DNA from: Pseudomonas soli
GTDB lineage: Bacteria; Pseudomonadota; Gammaproteobacteria; Pseudomonadales; Pseudomonadaceae
NCBI RefSeq assembly: GCF_900110655.1
Contig: NZ_FOEQ01000003.1
Span: forward strand, 434,001 to 498,000
DNA length: 64,000 bases
Reading direction: 5' to 3'
Shown here: positions 27,098 to 35,823 of the stretch, piece after piece
Numbering within the stretch: the stretch's first letter is position 1
Layout of the letters: each line of letters begins with the position of its first letter
Made by a program: the position numbers and the translations under genes
The notes under the pieces: model-generated
Told to the model about the DNA's origin: nothing
What the model saw: the letters and a program-made list of their open reading frames with translations, nothing else
The model's database searches: none

Positions 27098-27879
27098 ATC
27101 CATTGATCGAATTCCAAGGCTTCAACAAGTTCTTCGGCCAGCACCAGGTGCTCAAGGATGTCGACCTCGCGGTCCAGGCCGGCGAGGTGGTGGTGATCCT
27201 CGGCCCCAGCGGCTGCGGCAAGAGCACCCTGCTGCGCTGCCTCAACGGCCTGGAAGAGGCCCAGGGCGGCAGCCTGCGCCTCGACGGCCAGGAGTTGCTC
27301 GGCCCCGACACCGACTGGCGCCAGGTGCGCCAACGGGTCGGCATGGTGTTCCAGAGCTACCACCTGTTCGGCCACATGAGCGTGATCGACAACCTGCTGC
27401 TGGGGCCGCTGAAGGTGCAGAAGCGCGAACGCCACGAGGCCCAGGCCCAGGCCGAGGCTTTGCTGGCCCGGGTAGGGCTGCTGGACAAGCGTGACGCGTT
27501 CCCGCGCCAGCTCTCCGGTGGTCAGCAGCAACGCATCGCCATTGTCCGTTCGTTATGCATGAACCCACAGGTGATGCTCTTCGATGAGGTCACCGCCGCC
27601 CTCGACCCGGAGATGGTCAAGGAGGTGCTGCAGGTGATCCAGGGTCTGGCCCGCGAAGGCATGACCCTGCTCATCGTCACTCACGAAATGGCCTTCGCCC
27701 GCGCGGTGGCCGACCGCATCGTGTTCATGGAGGCCGGCAGGATCCTTGAACAGAACCACCCTGAGCGCTTCTTCACTCAACCGCAGACCGCACGCGCGCA
27801 GCAGTTCCTGGAGAAATTCTCGTTCGTCGAAAGCCTGCCCAAGACACTGTCTAAGCCATTGCACAAGGAACTGTCATGA
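27094..27879 (+). CDS. Polar amino-acid ABC transporter ATP-binding protein
   Basis: A 261-residue GlnQ/HisP-family ATPase beginning at an ATGA overlap: Walker A GPSGCGKST, Q-loop MVFQSYHLFGHMSVIDN, signature LSGGQQQR, Walker B VMLFDEVTAALDPEMV and H-loop VTHEMAFARAVADR. Glutamate replaces the more usual Asp-Glu-Pro (DEV for DEP), but DEVTSALDPE-like forms are normal in this family. It overlaps the next gene by four bases. Confidence 0.93.
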   Translation: MNPLIEFQGFNKFFGQHQVLKDVDLAVQAGEVVVILGPSGCGKSTLLRCLNGLEEAQGGSLRLDGQELLGPDTDWRQVRQRVGMVFQSYHLFGHMSVIDNLLLGPLKVQKRERHEAQAQAEALLARVGLLDKRDAFPRQLSGGQQQRIAIVRSLCMNPQVMLFDEVTAALDPEMVKEVLQVIQGLAREGMTLLIVTHEMAFARAVADRIVFMEAGRILEQNHPERFFTQPQTARAQQFLEKFSFVESLPKTLSKPLHKELS

Positions 27880-28748
27880 AGACTGCCCCGTTCGCCAAAC
27901 TGCTCGCGCCATTGTTGGGCCTGGCCCTGCTGGCCGGCTGCAACAAATCCGAAGATCCGGCCAAGCCCGCCGCCGCCTCGCCGCCCAGCAGCTACCTGGA
28001 AACCATCAAGGCCCGCGACAAACTGATCGTCGGCGTGTTCACCGACAAGCCACCGTTCGGCTTCGTCGATGAAAGCGGCCGCTACGTGGGCTTCGACACC
28101 GACATCGGCCGGCGCTTCGCCAAGGACCTGCTGGGCGACGAGAACAAGGTCGAGTTCGTCGCCGTCGAGCCTGCCAGCCGCATCCCGTTCCTGCAGAGCG
28201 ACAAGGTCGACCTGATTCTCGCCAACATGACCGTCACCCCGGAACGCAAGGAGGCCGTGGACTTCACCAACCCCAACCTGCGCGTGGCGGTGCAGGCCAT
28301 CGTCGCCGACGGCAGTCCGGTGCAGAAGCTCGACGACCTGGCCGACAAGACCATCATCGTCACCACCGGCACCACCGCCGACATCTGGCTGACCAAGACC
28401 CACCCGGACTGGAAACTGCTCAAGTTCGAGAAGAACACCGAGTCGCTGGCCGCGTTGGCCAACGGTCGGGGTGATGCCTATGCCCAGGACAACCTGATCC
28501 TGTTCAGCTGGGCCAAGCAGAACCCGGGCTACCGCGTGCTGCCACAGCTGCTGGGTGATGAAGCACCGATCGCCCCGGCGGTGAAGAAGGGCAATACCGA
28601 GTTGCGCGATTGGGTGAACACCGAACTGGCCAAGCTCGGCGAGGAGAAGTTCTTGCTCAAGCTGTACGACCAGTACGTGCGCAAGGAACTGAGCGACGAT
28701 ACCAAGCCTGAGAGCGTGATCGTCGAGGGCGGCAAGTGGCAGGGTTGA
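27876..28748 (+). CDS. Amino-acid-binding lipoprotein of the ABC importer
   Basis: A 290-residue family-3 solute-binding protein. The lipobox LLAGC near residue 22 suggests anchoring to the inner-membrane outer face. The ligand domain runs from KLIVGVFTDKPPFGFVDESGRYVGFDTDIGRRFA through ANMTVTPERKEAVDFTNP to TTGTTADIWLTKTHPDW. It is unusual in being the last gene of its operon. The aspartate-, glutamate- or cystine-like ligand cannot be assigned by eye. Confidence 0.9.
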   Translation: MKTAPFAKLLAPLLGLALLAGCNKSEDPAKPAAASPPSSYLETIKARDKLIVGVFTDKPPFGFVDESGRYVGFDTDIGRRFAKDLLGDENKVEFVAVEPASRIPFLQSDKVDLILANMTVTPERKEAVDFTNPNLRVAVQAIVADGSPVQKLDDLADKTIIVTTGTTADIWLTKTHPDWKLLKFEKNTESLAALANGRGDAYAQDNLILFSWAKQNPGYRVLPQLLGDEAPIAPAVKKGNTELRDWVNTELAKLGEEKFLLKLYDQYVRKELSDDTKPESVIVEGGKWQG

Positions 28749-28758
28749 TTATCTGAAC

Positions 28759-28777
28759 GGGGCCGCACAGCGGCCCC
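28759..28777. terminator. Terminator hairpin between convergent genes
   Basis: GGGGCCG (28759-28765) and CGGCCCC (28771-28777) form a 7-bp GC stem around CACAG. It lies in the 37-base gap between the ABC operon and the convergent hydrolase gene, with no long T tract on either side. Confidence 0.6.
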
Positions 28778-28785
28778 CTCCGGTC

Positions 28786-29604
28786 TCAGCAATTGCGCGG
28801 TAACCAGTTCAACAGGAAATCATTCACCACCTGCGGATTCTCCAGGCTGGAGATATGCCCGGCGAATGGAATCTGTGCCGCCAGGCATCCAATCAACTGC
28901 GCCATCTCGGCGGACTCCGCCGGTGGCCTTGGGATGTCCTGGTCGCCACAGAGCACGATGGTCCGCTCTCCCGGCAGTTCACCGAGTCGCGCCAGCAGGT
29001 CTGGCCGGCCGAAGATCACCCGGCCCATCGGGTCGAGGCTGTCGCGGATGGTTTCGGCGCTGCTTGCCTTGAGGTCCGCACGGAAGGACTCGCGCACCTC
29101 GGGCACCGTCTGGCCACCGGCATGGAAGAAGATCGGCACCACGACGTCCAGCAACGGGTCGATGAAGGCTCCCGCTTTGCTTGCCGCATCCAGCAAACCG
29201 AAATACTTCAGCCGCGTCGCCTCGGGCTCGGCCCCCAGGTAGGTGTCCATCAGCACCAGGCGGTCGACTCGTTCAGGGTGGTCGACGGCCAACTGCGCGC
29301 CCCACATGCCGCCAACCGACAGCCCGACCAGGTGGCACTTCTGGATATCCAGGGCATCGAGCAACGCCAGGTGCTGGCGAGCCAGGGCGGCCATGTCGAC
29401 GGTACTGGCGGGCGGGGCTGTGGAATCGCCGTGCCCCCACAGCTCAGGCACGATGACCCGGAAGTGCCGTGACAGGGCGTCGATCTGCGGTTGCCACATG
29501 GCGGACGACCACAGGTAGCTGTGGCCCAGCAGCACTGGGAAGCCATGGCCCTGGTCGACATAGCTCATGCGTGCTCCGTCGATCTCGATGAAGTGTTTCT
29601 GCAT
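28786..29604 (-). CDS. Alpha/beta-fold hydrolase
   Basis: A 272-residue hydrolase of the esterase/lactonase-like alpha/beta superfamily. VLLGHSYLWSSAMWQPQ forms the oxyanion region, Ser96 sits in the nucleophile elbow GLSVGG, and a late GHISSLENP contains the catalytic His. There is no signal peptide. It is on the minus strand, 47 bases downstream of the acylase gene, so the two are probably co-transcribed. The substrate is not identifiable; haloperoxidase-like and enol-lactonase-like relatives share this layout. Confidence 0.85.
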   Translation of the reverse strand: MQKHFIEIDGARMSYVDQGHGFPVLLGHSYLWSSAMWQPQIDALSRHFRVIVPELWGHGDSTAPPASTVDMAALARQHLALLDALDIQKCHLVGLSVGGMWGAQLAVDHPERVDRLVLMDTYLGAEPEATRLKYFGLLDAASKAGAFIDPLLDVVVPIFFHAGGQTVPEVRESFRADLKASSAETIRDSLDPMGRVIFGRPDLLARLGELPGERTIVLCGDQDIPRPPAESAEMAQLIGCLAAQIPFAGHISSLENPQVVNDFLLNWLPRNC

Positions 29605-29651
29605 TGCGTGACCTCATGGATTGCGAGAGGGCCGCTGTGCGGCCCCGGTTT

Positions 29652-32015
29652 CTATCTGGGCATCAGCCGCAGCGTGCTTTGCGCCGGAATCACCCCCATC
29701 CGCGCCTTGTGATAGCGCCCCTCGATGTAGTCCTCGGCCTGGTCGCCATAGTGCCGGTCGAACGGCACGCCACTCTGTCCGACCGGGTTGATGGTCAGCG
29801 CGGCGCCGGCGTCGGCGAAGTCGATCAGGCGGCGGGTGGATGGCCCGTAGGTGACCGGCCAGGGCGCCGGTCCGATTTTCGCCGACAGGTTGTTCGGCAC
29901 CTCATGGGTCCCGGGCGCGGCGTAGGGCCCGACATTGAACAACAGGTTCAGCGGCTTCTTCACGCCCAGCGGATGGTTATGGGTGAGGGTATGGGCCTTG
30001 CCCCACTGCCAGCTGGCCGGATCCTTGCCGAAGGTCTCGCGCAGGTGCTTGAGGCTGCGCTGCCAGGCCAGGCGCACGATGGCGTTGCGATCGGTGTGTT
30101 CGTTGCTACCGCGCAGATTCCACCACGGTGATTGAGGGTCGCCAGCCAGGCGAGGCAGCGCGGCGTCGATGGCACGGGTACTGATCAGCACCGGGAACCA
30201 GGTGTCGCCCAGCTCGTCGTGCAGGGCGGCGAACGCCAGCTCGTAGAGGAACTGGTTGAACAGCGTGGCGCTGGTGGAGTCCAGCGGGTAGTCGCCGCGC
30301 CAGGCCGCCAGCTGCTCGACCAGTTCTTTCTCTTCGTCGCCCTGGGCGACGTTGCGCAAGGTGCCGAGCAGCGGTGCCAGGGTACGCGGGCCATAGTCGG
30401 TGCTGGTGTCCAGCTGCAAGGCCTGGCTGTTCTGGGTGTCCCACTTGATGTCCGGGTCGCGTAACAGGCGATCGAGCTGGCGTCCTCGGTCGGCCAGGTT
30501 GTAGTAGCCGGGCACGGGCAGTGCGCCCGGTGGTTGGTAATTGGCCGAGACGATATAGCCGTTGGCCGGGTTCTCCTGCTGTGGATTGGCACTGAACGGG
30601 TAGAACCCCGGCTTGGCGGCCTGGCCGCTGCCCCCGTCGAGGATGAACGCCGGGTTGACGCCATCCGGGCGGATCGGCAGGCGCGCCGCCGCCCACCAGC
30701 CGATGTCGCCACGGGCATTGGCCCATACGAGGTTCAACCCTGGCGCCTGGATCTTGCTTGCCGCCTCGCGCATCTTGTCCAGGGTGTCGGCGCGGTTGAT
30801 CTGGTAGAAGCCCTCGAGTATCGGGTTCTCGGTTTCCAGGAAGGCCCACCACATGGCGATGGGCGTCGGGCCGGCGGTGTCGCCGAGCACGCTATTGACG
30901 ATCGGACCGTGGGGTGAGCGGCGCAAGGTGATGCTGGCCGGCTGCGCATCCTTGACCGCGATCTGCTGCTCGGTCTTTTCCAGCGACTGCCAGCGGCCAT
31001 CGACCATCACCTGCTCGGGGTTCTGCGGATTGGTCCGCTCCGCGATCAGGTCGACGTCGTCGTTCTGGAACATGGTCAGGCTCCAGCCGAAGTCGCGGTT
31101 GTGGCCGAGCAGGGCGAACGGGTTGAGCGCCTGGAAGTAGCCATACAGGTTGAAGCCTGGCGCCGACAACTCGGCTTCGTACCAGATCGCCGGCACCGCG
31201 AAGCTGATGTGCGGGTCACCCGCCAGCAGTGGCCGGCCGCTGCGGGTATGGCTGCCGGCCACGGCCCAGGCGTTGCTGCCCTCGAACTGCGGAATACCCG
31301 CATCGCCCAGGGCCTCGTGGCTGAGCCGCGCCAACTGCTCCAGGCTGCGCCAGTCGGCGGCGGCCAGCGGCGTGGCCACGGCGCCGTCGGGCTGCCAGTC
31401 GAGGTCGAAGATCTTCAGGTACTCGGGGCCGAGCTGATCGCGAATGTAGGTCAGCGCCGGGTCGGTGCGGAACGCGGCGGCGAAACTGTAGGCGAGGTAG
31501 CCGGCAATGCTCAGGGTGTCCTCGGCGGTGAAGGGGCGCGGCGTGATGCCGAGCAGGTCGAACTCCATCGGCTTGGGGTGGCTGGCCTGCCACTGGTTGA
31601 TGCCGTCCAGGTAGGCCTGCAGCGCCTGCCAGGCCGGTGACTGGCGGTCCTGGCGCTGCACCATCAAGGCCGCCTGGTCGCGAATGCGCAGGCTGCGGAA
31701 CAGGGTATCGGTGGGCAGCAACTTCTCGCCCAGCACCTCGGCCAGCTCGCCGCGCGCCAGGCGGCGCATGATCTCCATCTGGAACAGACGGTCCTGTGCT
31801 TGCACGTAGCCGAGGGCGCGGTACAGGTCCTGCTCGTTCTGCGCCTGCAGGTGCGGCACGCCACGGGCATCGAAGCGCACGCTGACCGGCGCCTGCAAGC
31901 CGTTGATGGCCGCTTCGCCATCTCGCTGGGGCTGCTTGCCCTGCACGTACCAGTAACCGCCGCCCGCGGCGGCCACGGCGATCACCACCGCCAGCAAGGT
32001 CAGGCTGCGCTTCAT
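29652..32015 (-). CDS. Penicillin-acylase-family Ntn hydrolase (AHL acylase HacB-like)
   Basis: A 787-residue autoprocessing hydrolase. A membrane or signal segment (residues 5-22) is followed by the alpha-chain region (VRFDARGVPHLQAQNEQDLYRALGYVQAQDRLFQME). The probable cleavage/nucleophile site is Gly246-Ser247 in FEGSNAWAVAG, where the new N-terminal serine would be catalytic. The beta chain then shows GDPHISFAVPAIWYEAELS and GHNRDFGWSLTMFQNDD. The start at CAT 32013-32015 follows AAGGAGTCTCG. It resembles P. aeruginosa HacB (PA0305), whose gene lies directly beyond spuH, so it may cleave acyl-homoserine lactones; activity is not provable from sequence. Confidence 0.87.
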   Translation of the reverse strand: MKRSLTLLAVVIAVAAAGGGYWYVQGKQPQRDGEAAINGLQAPVSVRFDARGVPHLQAQNEQDLYRALGYVQAQDRLFQMEIMRRLARGELAEVLGEKLLPTDTLFRSLRIRDQAALMVQRQDRQSPAWQALQAYLDGINQWQASHPKPMEFDLLGITPRPFTAEDTLSIAGYLAYSFAAAFRTDPALTYIRDQLGPEYLKIFDLDWQPDGAVATPLAAADWRSLEQLARLSHEALGDAGIPQFEGSNAWAVAGSHTRSGRPLLAGDPHISFAVPAIWYEAELSAPGFNLYGYFQALNPFALLGHNRDFGWSLTMFQNDDVDLIAERTNPQNPEQVMVDGRWQSLEKTEQQIAVKDAQPASITLRRSPHGPIVNSVLGDTAGPTPIAMWWAFLETENPILEGFYQINRADTLDKMREAASKIQAPGLNLVWANARGDIGWWAAARLPIRPDGVNPAFILDGGSGQAAKPGFYPFSANPQQENPANGYIVSANYQPPGALPVPGYYNLADRGRQLDRLLRDPDIKWDTQNSQALQLDTSTDYGPRTLAPLLGTLRNVAQGDEEKELVEQLAAWRGDYPLDSTSATLFNQFLYELAFAALHDELGDTWFPVLISTRAIDAALPRLAGDPQSPWWNLRGSNEHTDRNAIVRLAWQRSLKHLRETFGKDPASWQWGKAHTLTHNHPLGVKKPLNLLFNVGPYAAPGTHEVPNNLSAKIGPAPWPVTYGPSTRRLIDFADAGAALTINPVGQSGVPFDRHYGDQAEDYIEGRYHKARMGVIPAQSTLRLMPR

Positions 32016-32103
32016 CGAGACTCCTTGTGCACTCGAGCGAAAGAATGTGGTCCGATCATCGGCGGATTCGCGAACTGAGCATAGCCCCCCGAAAGGAGTT
32101 TCC

Positions 32104-32670
32104 ATGTCCCTGAGCGAAAAACAGAAAATGCTGGCAGGCCAGCTCTACCATGCCGGCTGCCCCGAGCTGCAAGCCGAGCAGGCGGCCAACCGGCAGTGGT
32201 TGCACCGCTACAACGGCAGCGTCGAGCAACCCAACGAAGCGCGTCATGATTTGTTGAAGGCGCATTTCGCCAGCGTGGGCGAAGGCGTGGTGATCCGGCC
32301 GCCGTTCCACTGTGACTACGGCTACAACATCAGCGTGGGCGCCAACACCTTCATGAACTTCAACTGCGTGATCCTCGACGTGCTGCCGGTGCGCATCGGC
32401 GCCGACTGCCAGATCGCCCCGGCGGTGCAGATCTACACCGCCGACCACCCGCTGGACCCGGCGCTGCGCCGCAGTGGCCTGGAAAGCGGGCGCCCGGTGA
32501 TCATCGGCGACAACGTCTGGATTGGCGGCGGGGCGATCATCCTGCCTGGGGTGACCATCGGTGATAACGTCGTGGTCGGCGCCGGCAGCGTGGTGACCCG
32601 GGATGTGCCGGCGGGAGCGGTGGTGGTGGGTAATCCGGCGCGGGTGCGTCAATCGATCCAGGGGCAATAG
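32104..32670 (+). CDS. maa: Maltose O-acetyltransferase-type hexapeptide acetyltransferase
   Basis: A 188-residue left-handed beta-helix enzyme of the Maa/NodL/LacA group. The N-terminal MSLSEKQKMLAGQLYHAGCPEL is the Maa cap domain. Hexapeptide repeats follow, with catalytic His in YTADHPLDP and a C-terminal coil IGDNVWIGGGAIILPGVTIGDNVVVGAGSVVTRDVP. It acetylates a sugar from acetyl-CoA. ATG 32104 follows AAAGGAGTT. Its last 22 bases overlap the 3' end of the convergent gene. Confidence 0.9.
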   Translation: MSLSEKQKMLAGQLYHAGCPELQAEQAANRQWLHRYNGSVEQPNEARHDLLKAHFASVGEGVVIRPPFHCDYGYNISVGANTFMNFNCVILDVLPVRIGADCQIAPAVQIYTADHPLDPALRRSGLESGRPVIIGDNVWIGGGAIILPGVTIGDNVVVGAGSVVTRDVPAGAVVVGNPARVRQSIQGQ

Positions 32671-33206
32671 CAGCCGACCGCCAGGGTATTCGAGGCCTGC
32701 ACCCGACGCCCTTGTGCCAAGGCCTTGAGGATCGGCTCGATGAAACTGTTGCTCGAGTTGCATACCGCGCCTTCGCTGTAGGGGCCGAAGTAGGCGAGGT
32801 TGCCGTCGTGGTCCCAGATCGCCACGGCGGGGCTGGCGGGCAGGTGCTCGCTGCCGGGCAGGCTGGCCAGGGGCTTGAGTGTTCCCAGGTTGGCCGGCAG
32901 TTGGCCGTGGCTGCCAGGCTTTTGCACGACATGGAAGCTGACCCCGAGCGGTGCGAAGTGCTCGACCAGTTCGCCCAGGTGTTGCTGGTTGCCGACATTG
33001 CATGGGCAGGCCGGGTCCCAGAAATGCACCACGCGGATCGGGCCCGGGCCGGCCAGTTCGGCTGGGAGGCGCAGTTGGCTGCCGTCGAAGAAGGTGGCCT
33101 GGTTGTCGAACGGACGCAGGTAACGGGACTGGAAGCTGTCGTAGGCCCACCAGGCGGTGGCAGCGCAGAGCAGCAGTGCAAGGAATATCAGAAGTCGCTT
33201 CGCCAT
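32649..33206 (-). CDS. DUF6436-like thioredoxin-fold membrane-anchored protein
   Basis: A 185-residue protein with one N-terminal helix (residues 5-22) and a periplasmic thioredoxin-like domain. VVHFWDPACPCNVGNQQHL places Cys67 and Cys69 in a C-x-C arrangement where thioredoxins have C-x-x-C, and later LPASPAVAIWDHDGNLAYFGPYSEG gives the cis-Pro region. A CxC pair can still be redox active or bind metal. The start at 33206 has only a weak ribosome site. Its stop lies inside the convergent acetyltransferase gene. Function is unknown. Confidence 0.7.
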   Translation of the reverse strand: MAKRLLIFLALLLCAATAWWAYDSFQSRYLRPFDNQATFFDGSQLRLPAELAGPGPIRVVHFWDPACPCNVGNQQHLGELVEHFAPLGVSFHVVQKPGSHGQLPANLGTLKPLASLPGSEHLPASPAVAIWDHDGNLAYFGPYSEGAVCNSSNSFIEPILKALAQGRRVQASNTLAVGCYCPWID

Positions 33207-33232
33207 AGGGGCCCGGTCGCGGTACCTGCAGG

Positions 33233-33294
33233 AGCGGGCTTGTCCCGCGATGGCTGCGGTGAAGCCAGCATCGCTATCGCGGGGCAAGCCCGCT
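33233..33294. repeat. Pair of inverted REP units
   Basis: The units at 33233-33251 (AGCGGGCTTGTCCCGCGAT) and 33276-33294 (ATCGCGGGGCAAGCCCGCT) are reverse complements apart from one position. They form a REP doublet in the 191-base gap between divergent genes. Each unit is itself partly palindromic. Confidence 0.82.
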
Positions 33295-33397
33295 CCCACG
33301 AGGTCGCGTGTTTCGTTGAGAAAGGCAGCAAGCTTGCCATGACGCGGCCCAGAGCTGAATATCGCAGATCAATACTTGCTTCACTCTGGATGTACCG

Positions 33398-34324
33398 ATG
33401 CCCGCCAGTTTCCACCCCGACCTGCTGCGCGCCAGCCTGTCGCCCCTTGCCGATCGCCACCTGCTATCCACCCAGGGCCAGGCCTACCAGGGCTTCTACG
33501 GCCTGGGTCTGTCCGCGCACAGTTGGCTGGGTGGCTTCCAGGTGGCGGGCTTCGACCTGGTCGGCCAGGTCTGGCTGCCCGAGCGGCCACAGGCGACGTT
33601 GTTCCTGCTGCATGGCTACTACGATCACATGGGCTTGTACCGCCACGTGATCGAATGGGCCCTGGGGCGCGGCTACGCCGTGATCGGCTGCGACCTGCCG
33701 GGGCATGGCCTGTCCAGTGGCGAGCGGGCCAGCATCGATGATTTCGGCATCTACCAGCAGGTGCTCGAGGCCCTGTTCGAACAGGCCCGCTTGCTCGACC
33801 TGCCACGGCCCTGGCATCTCTGTGGCCAAAGCACCGGTGGGGCGATCGTGGTCGACCACCTGTTGCATCAGGGTGAAAGCAGCCCTGTCGACGGCGAGGT
33901 GATCTTGTTGGCCCCCCTAGTGCGCCCGCGTGCCTGGGGCTGGTCGAAGCTGAGCTACCGGGTGCTGCGCCACTTCGTCAACGGCATCGAGCGGCGCTTC
34001 AGCGAGAACACCAATGACCCGGCCTTCCTGCCCTTCCTCGAAGCCGACCCGCTACAACCACGGCGTCTGCCGACCGCCTGGGTCGGTGCGTTGATGAAGT
34101 GGGTCCGGCGCATCGAAGCCGCGCCCAGGAGTACGCGGCGGCCGCTGATCGTGCAGGGCGAGGCGGACGGTACGGTGGATTGGCCGTACAACCTCAAGGT
34201 GCTCAAGGCCAAGTTTGCCGAGCCGCAGATCCTCATGCTGCCCGAGGCGCGGCATCACCTGGCCAACGAGCTGCCCGGCATCCGCCAGCGCTACTTCGAG
34301 TTCATCGGCCAGCGCCTGGGCTGA
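33398..34324 (+). CDS. Alpha/beta hydrolase (lysophospholipase/monoacylglycerol lipase-like)
   Basis: A 308-residue hydrolase of the Hydrolase_4 type: FLLHGYYDHMGLYRHVIEWALGRGYAVIGCDLPGHGLSSGER, then nucleophile Ser145 in CGQSTGG. A late LMLPEARHHLANE holds the catalytic His, and IVQGEADGTVDW carries the acidic residue. The pattern matches YtpA/PldB-like lysophospholipases. There is no signal peptide, and it is a single gene by its spacing. Confidence 0.85.
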   Translation: MPASFHPDLLRASLSPLADRHLLSTQGQAYQGFYGLGLSAHSWLGGFQVAGFDLVGQVWLPERPQATLFLLHGYYDHMGLYRHVIEWALGRGYAVIGCDLPGHGLSSGERASIDDFGIYQQVLEALFEQARLLDLPRPWHLCGQSTGGAIVVDHLLHQGESSPVDGEVILLAPLVRPRAWGWSKLSYRVLRHFVNGIERRFSENTNDPAFLPFLEADPLQPRRLPTAWVGALMKWVRRIEAAPRSTRRPLIVQGEADGTVDWPYNLKVLKAKFAEPQILMLPEARHHLANELPGIRQRYFEFIGQRLG

Positions 34325-34325
34325 C

Positions 34326-35078
34326 TCACTTCAGGTTGGCGGCGTTCTGGCCCACGGCCAGGGCGGCGCGAATCGCGGCCACCGCGGCCTTGTAGTAGGC
34401 CTGGCCGTCCGTCGATTCGGCGAAGGTGGCGAACTGCTCGAGCTCGGCGTCCGACAGGTCGCGATAGACGTACAACAACGTGTTGTTCAGGTCCTCGCCC
34501 ACCTGGTTCATCAACCGCTGGCGCTGGCCATCGAGCAGGTTCTGGGCCTGGCCGCCGCCGAACAGGCCGGGCAACATCGAGCTCAGGCTGTCGGCCGCCA
34601 CGCCGGCGATCGCCAGGCTGACCTCGGCGCCGGCCTCGCGGGCGGGCAGGGCCTGGGCCAGGTGGCCGACGATCAGCACGCGGTTGTCGCTGGCCTGGAT
34701 TTTCGGCAAGCCCTTGGCGTGCTTGGCCAGTTGATCCTTGCGCGTGGCAAGCAGTTCGGCGGCCACGACCTTGCGCCCCAGCGGTGACTGGAAGAAGGCC
34801 AGGGCTGGCGAGGGGTTGGGCAGGTTGGCGCGCAGTTGTGCCTGGGCCCGTTGGTCCATGGCCTGGGCCTGGAACCGTTGGTTGCTGTTGTTGACCAGCG
34901 CCTGGTAGACGGCAGGCGGCAGGCTATTGCGGTAGCGCTGCTGGGCGGCGCTCACGGCATCGTTGAAATGGGCGCGCTGGTCGGGCCAGCCGGCGACCTT
35001 GTACAGCTGATCGAGGGTGTCTGCCCAGACAGGCATGGTGCAGATCATCAGCAGAAGCAGGGAAAACAGACGGCGCAT
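34326..35078 (-). CDS. DUF2059 domain periplasmic protein
   Basis: A 250-residue protein with a cleavable signal (MRRLFSLLLLMICTMPVWA|DTLD) and a mostly helical body. The C-terminal part LSDAELEQFATFAESTDGQAYYKAAVAAIRAAL is the DUF2059 signature, also recognisable once in the middle (NPSPALAFFQSPLGRKVVAAELLA). It ends one base from the convergent hydrolase stop. Function is unknown. Confidence 0.82.
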   Translation of the reverse strand: MRRLFSLLLLMICTMPVWADTLDQLYKVAGWPDQRAHFNDAVSAAQQRYRNSLPPAVYQALVNNSNQRFQAQAMDQRAQAQLRANLPNPSPALAFFQSPLGRKVVAAELLATRKDQLAKHAKGLPKIQASDNRVLIVGHLAQALPAREAGAEVSLAIAGVAADSLSSMLPGLFGGGQAQNLLDGQRQRLMNQVGEDLNNTLLYVYRDLSDAELEQFATFAESTDGQAYYKAAVAAIRAALAVGQNAANLK

Positions 35079-35199
35079 TCAGGACTCCTGTCGGCAGGCC
35101 GCTATTGTCCTTGGCGTGGCGGGGCTTTGTCGAGTCGCCAGCGGCGCTTCCTGACCAAGTGGCGCTGTGCGAGCGATGGCCGAATGGCTATGATGCGCC

Positions 35200-35823
35200 A
35201 TGCACATACCTTCCGAACATCCGCTGCTGTCGACCATCGTCGATGACCTGGCCACCCGTGGTTGGTCGCAGCAACCCCTCTTCCTGCCCGACGAACTGTC
35301 GCGCGCGCTGGCGGCCGAATGCCGTCGTCGTTACGCCGAGGGTGAGCTGAACCCCGCCGGCATCGGCCGTGGCGCCGCGCAGGAGATCCGCGAGGCGATC
35401 CGTGGCGACCAGATCCAGTGGATCGACCCCGGTGAATCGGAGGTCTGCGACCGCTACCTGGGGGCGATGGACAGCCTGCGCCAGGCCATCAACCAGGGAT
35501 TGTTCCTGGGGCTGGAGGACTTCGAGTGCCACTTTGCCCTCTATCCGCCGGGCGCCTTCTACAAGCGCCATCTCGACCGCTTCCGCGACGATGACCGGCG
35601 CATGGTGTCGGCCGTGCTGTACCTCAACGAGGGTTGGCAGCCGAAGGACGGTGGACAATTGCGCATGTTCCTGAAGGGCGATGTCGAGCACGACGTGGCG
35701 CCATTGGCCGGCAGCCTGGTGGTGTTCCTGTCGGGTGAGGTCCCGCATGAGGTACTGCCGGCAGGGCGTGAACGCCTGTCGTTGACCGGTTGGTTCCGGC
35801 GCCGTGGCAATGAGCCGTTCTGA
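35200..35823 (+). CDS. 2-oxoglutarate/Fe(II) prolyl hydroxylase, PPHD-type (EF-Tu modifying)
   Basis: A 207-residue double-stranded beta-helix oxygenase. The iron triad is His124-x-Asp126 (YKRHLDRFRDDDRR) and His183 (EVPHEV), with Arg191 placed to bind the 2-oxoglutarate carboxylate. Length and motifs match the Pseudomonas prolyl hydroxylase PPHD, reported to hydroxylate a switch-I proline of EF-Tu and related to animal HIF prolyl hydroxylases. The assignment is from memory of that family. It overlaps the following DUF523 gene by 14 to 20 bases depending on the start, so both are probably translated from one message. Confidence 0.85.
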   Translation: MHIPSEHPLLSTIVDDLATRGWSQQPLFLPDELSRALAAECRRRYAEGELNPAGIGRGAAQEIREAIRGDQIQWIDPGESEVCDRYLGAMDSLRQAINQGLFLGLEDFECHFALYPPGAFYKRHLDRFRDDDRRMVSAVLYLNEGWQPKDGGQLRMFLKGDVEHDVAPLAGSLVVFLSGEVPHEVLPAGRERLSLTGWFRRRGNEPF

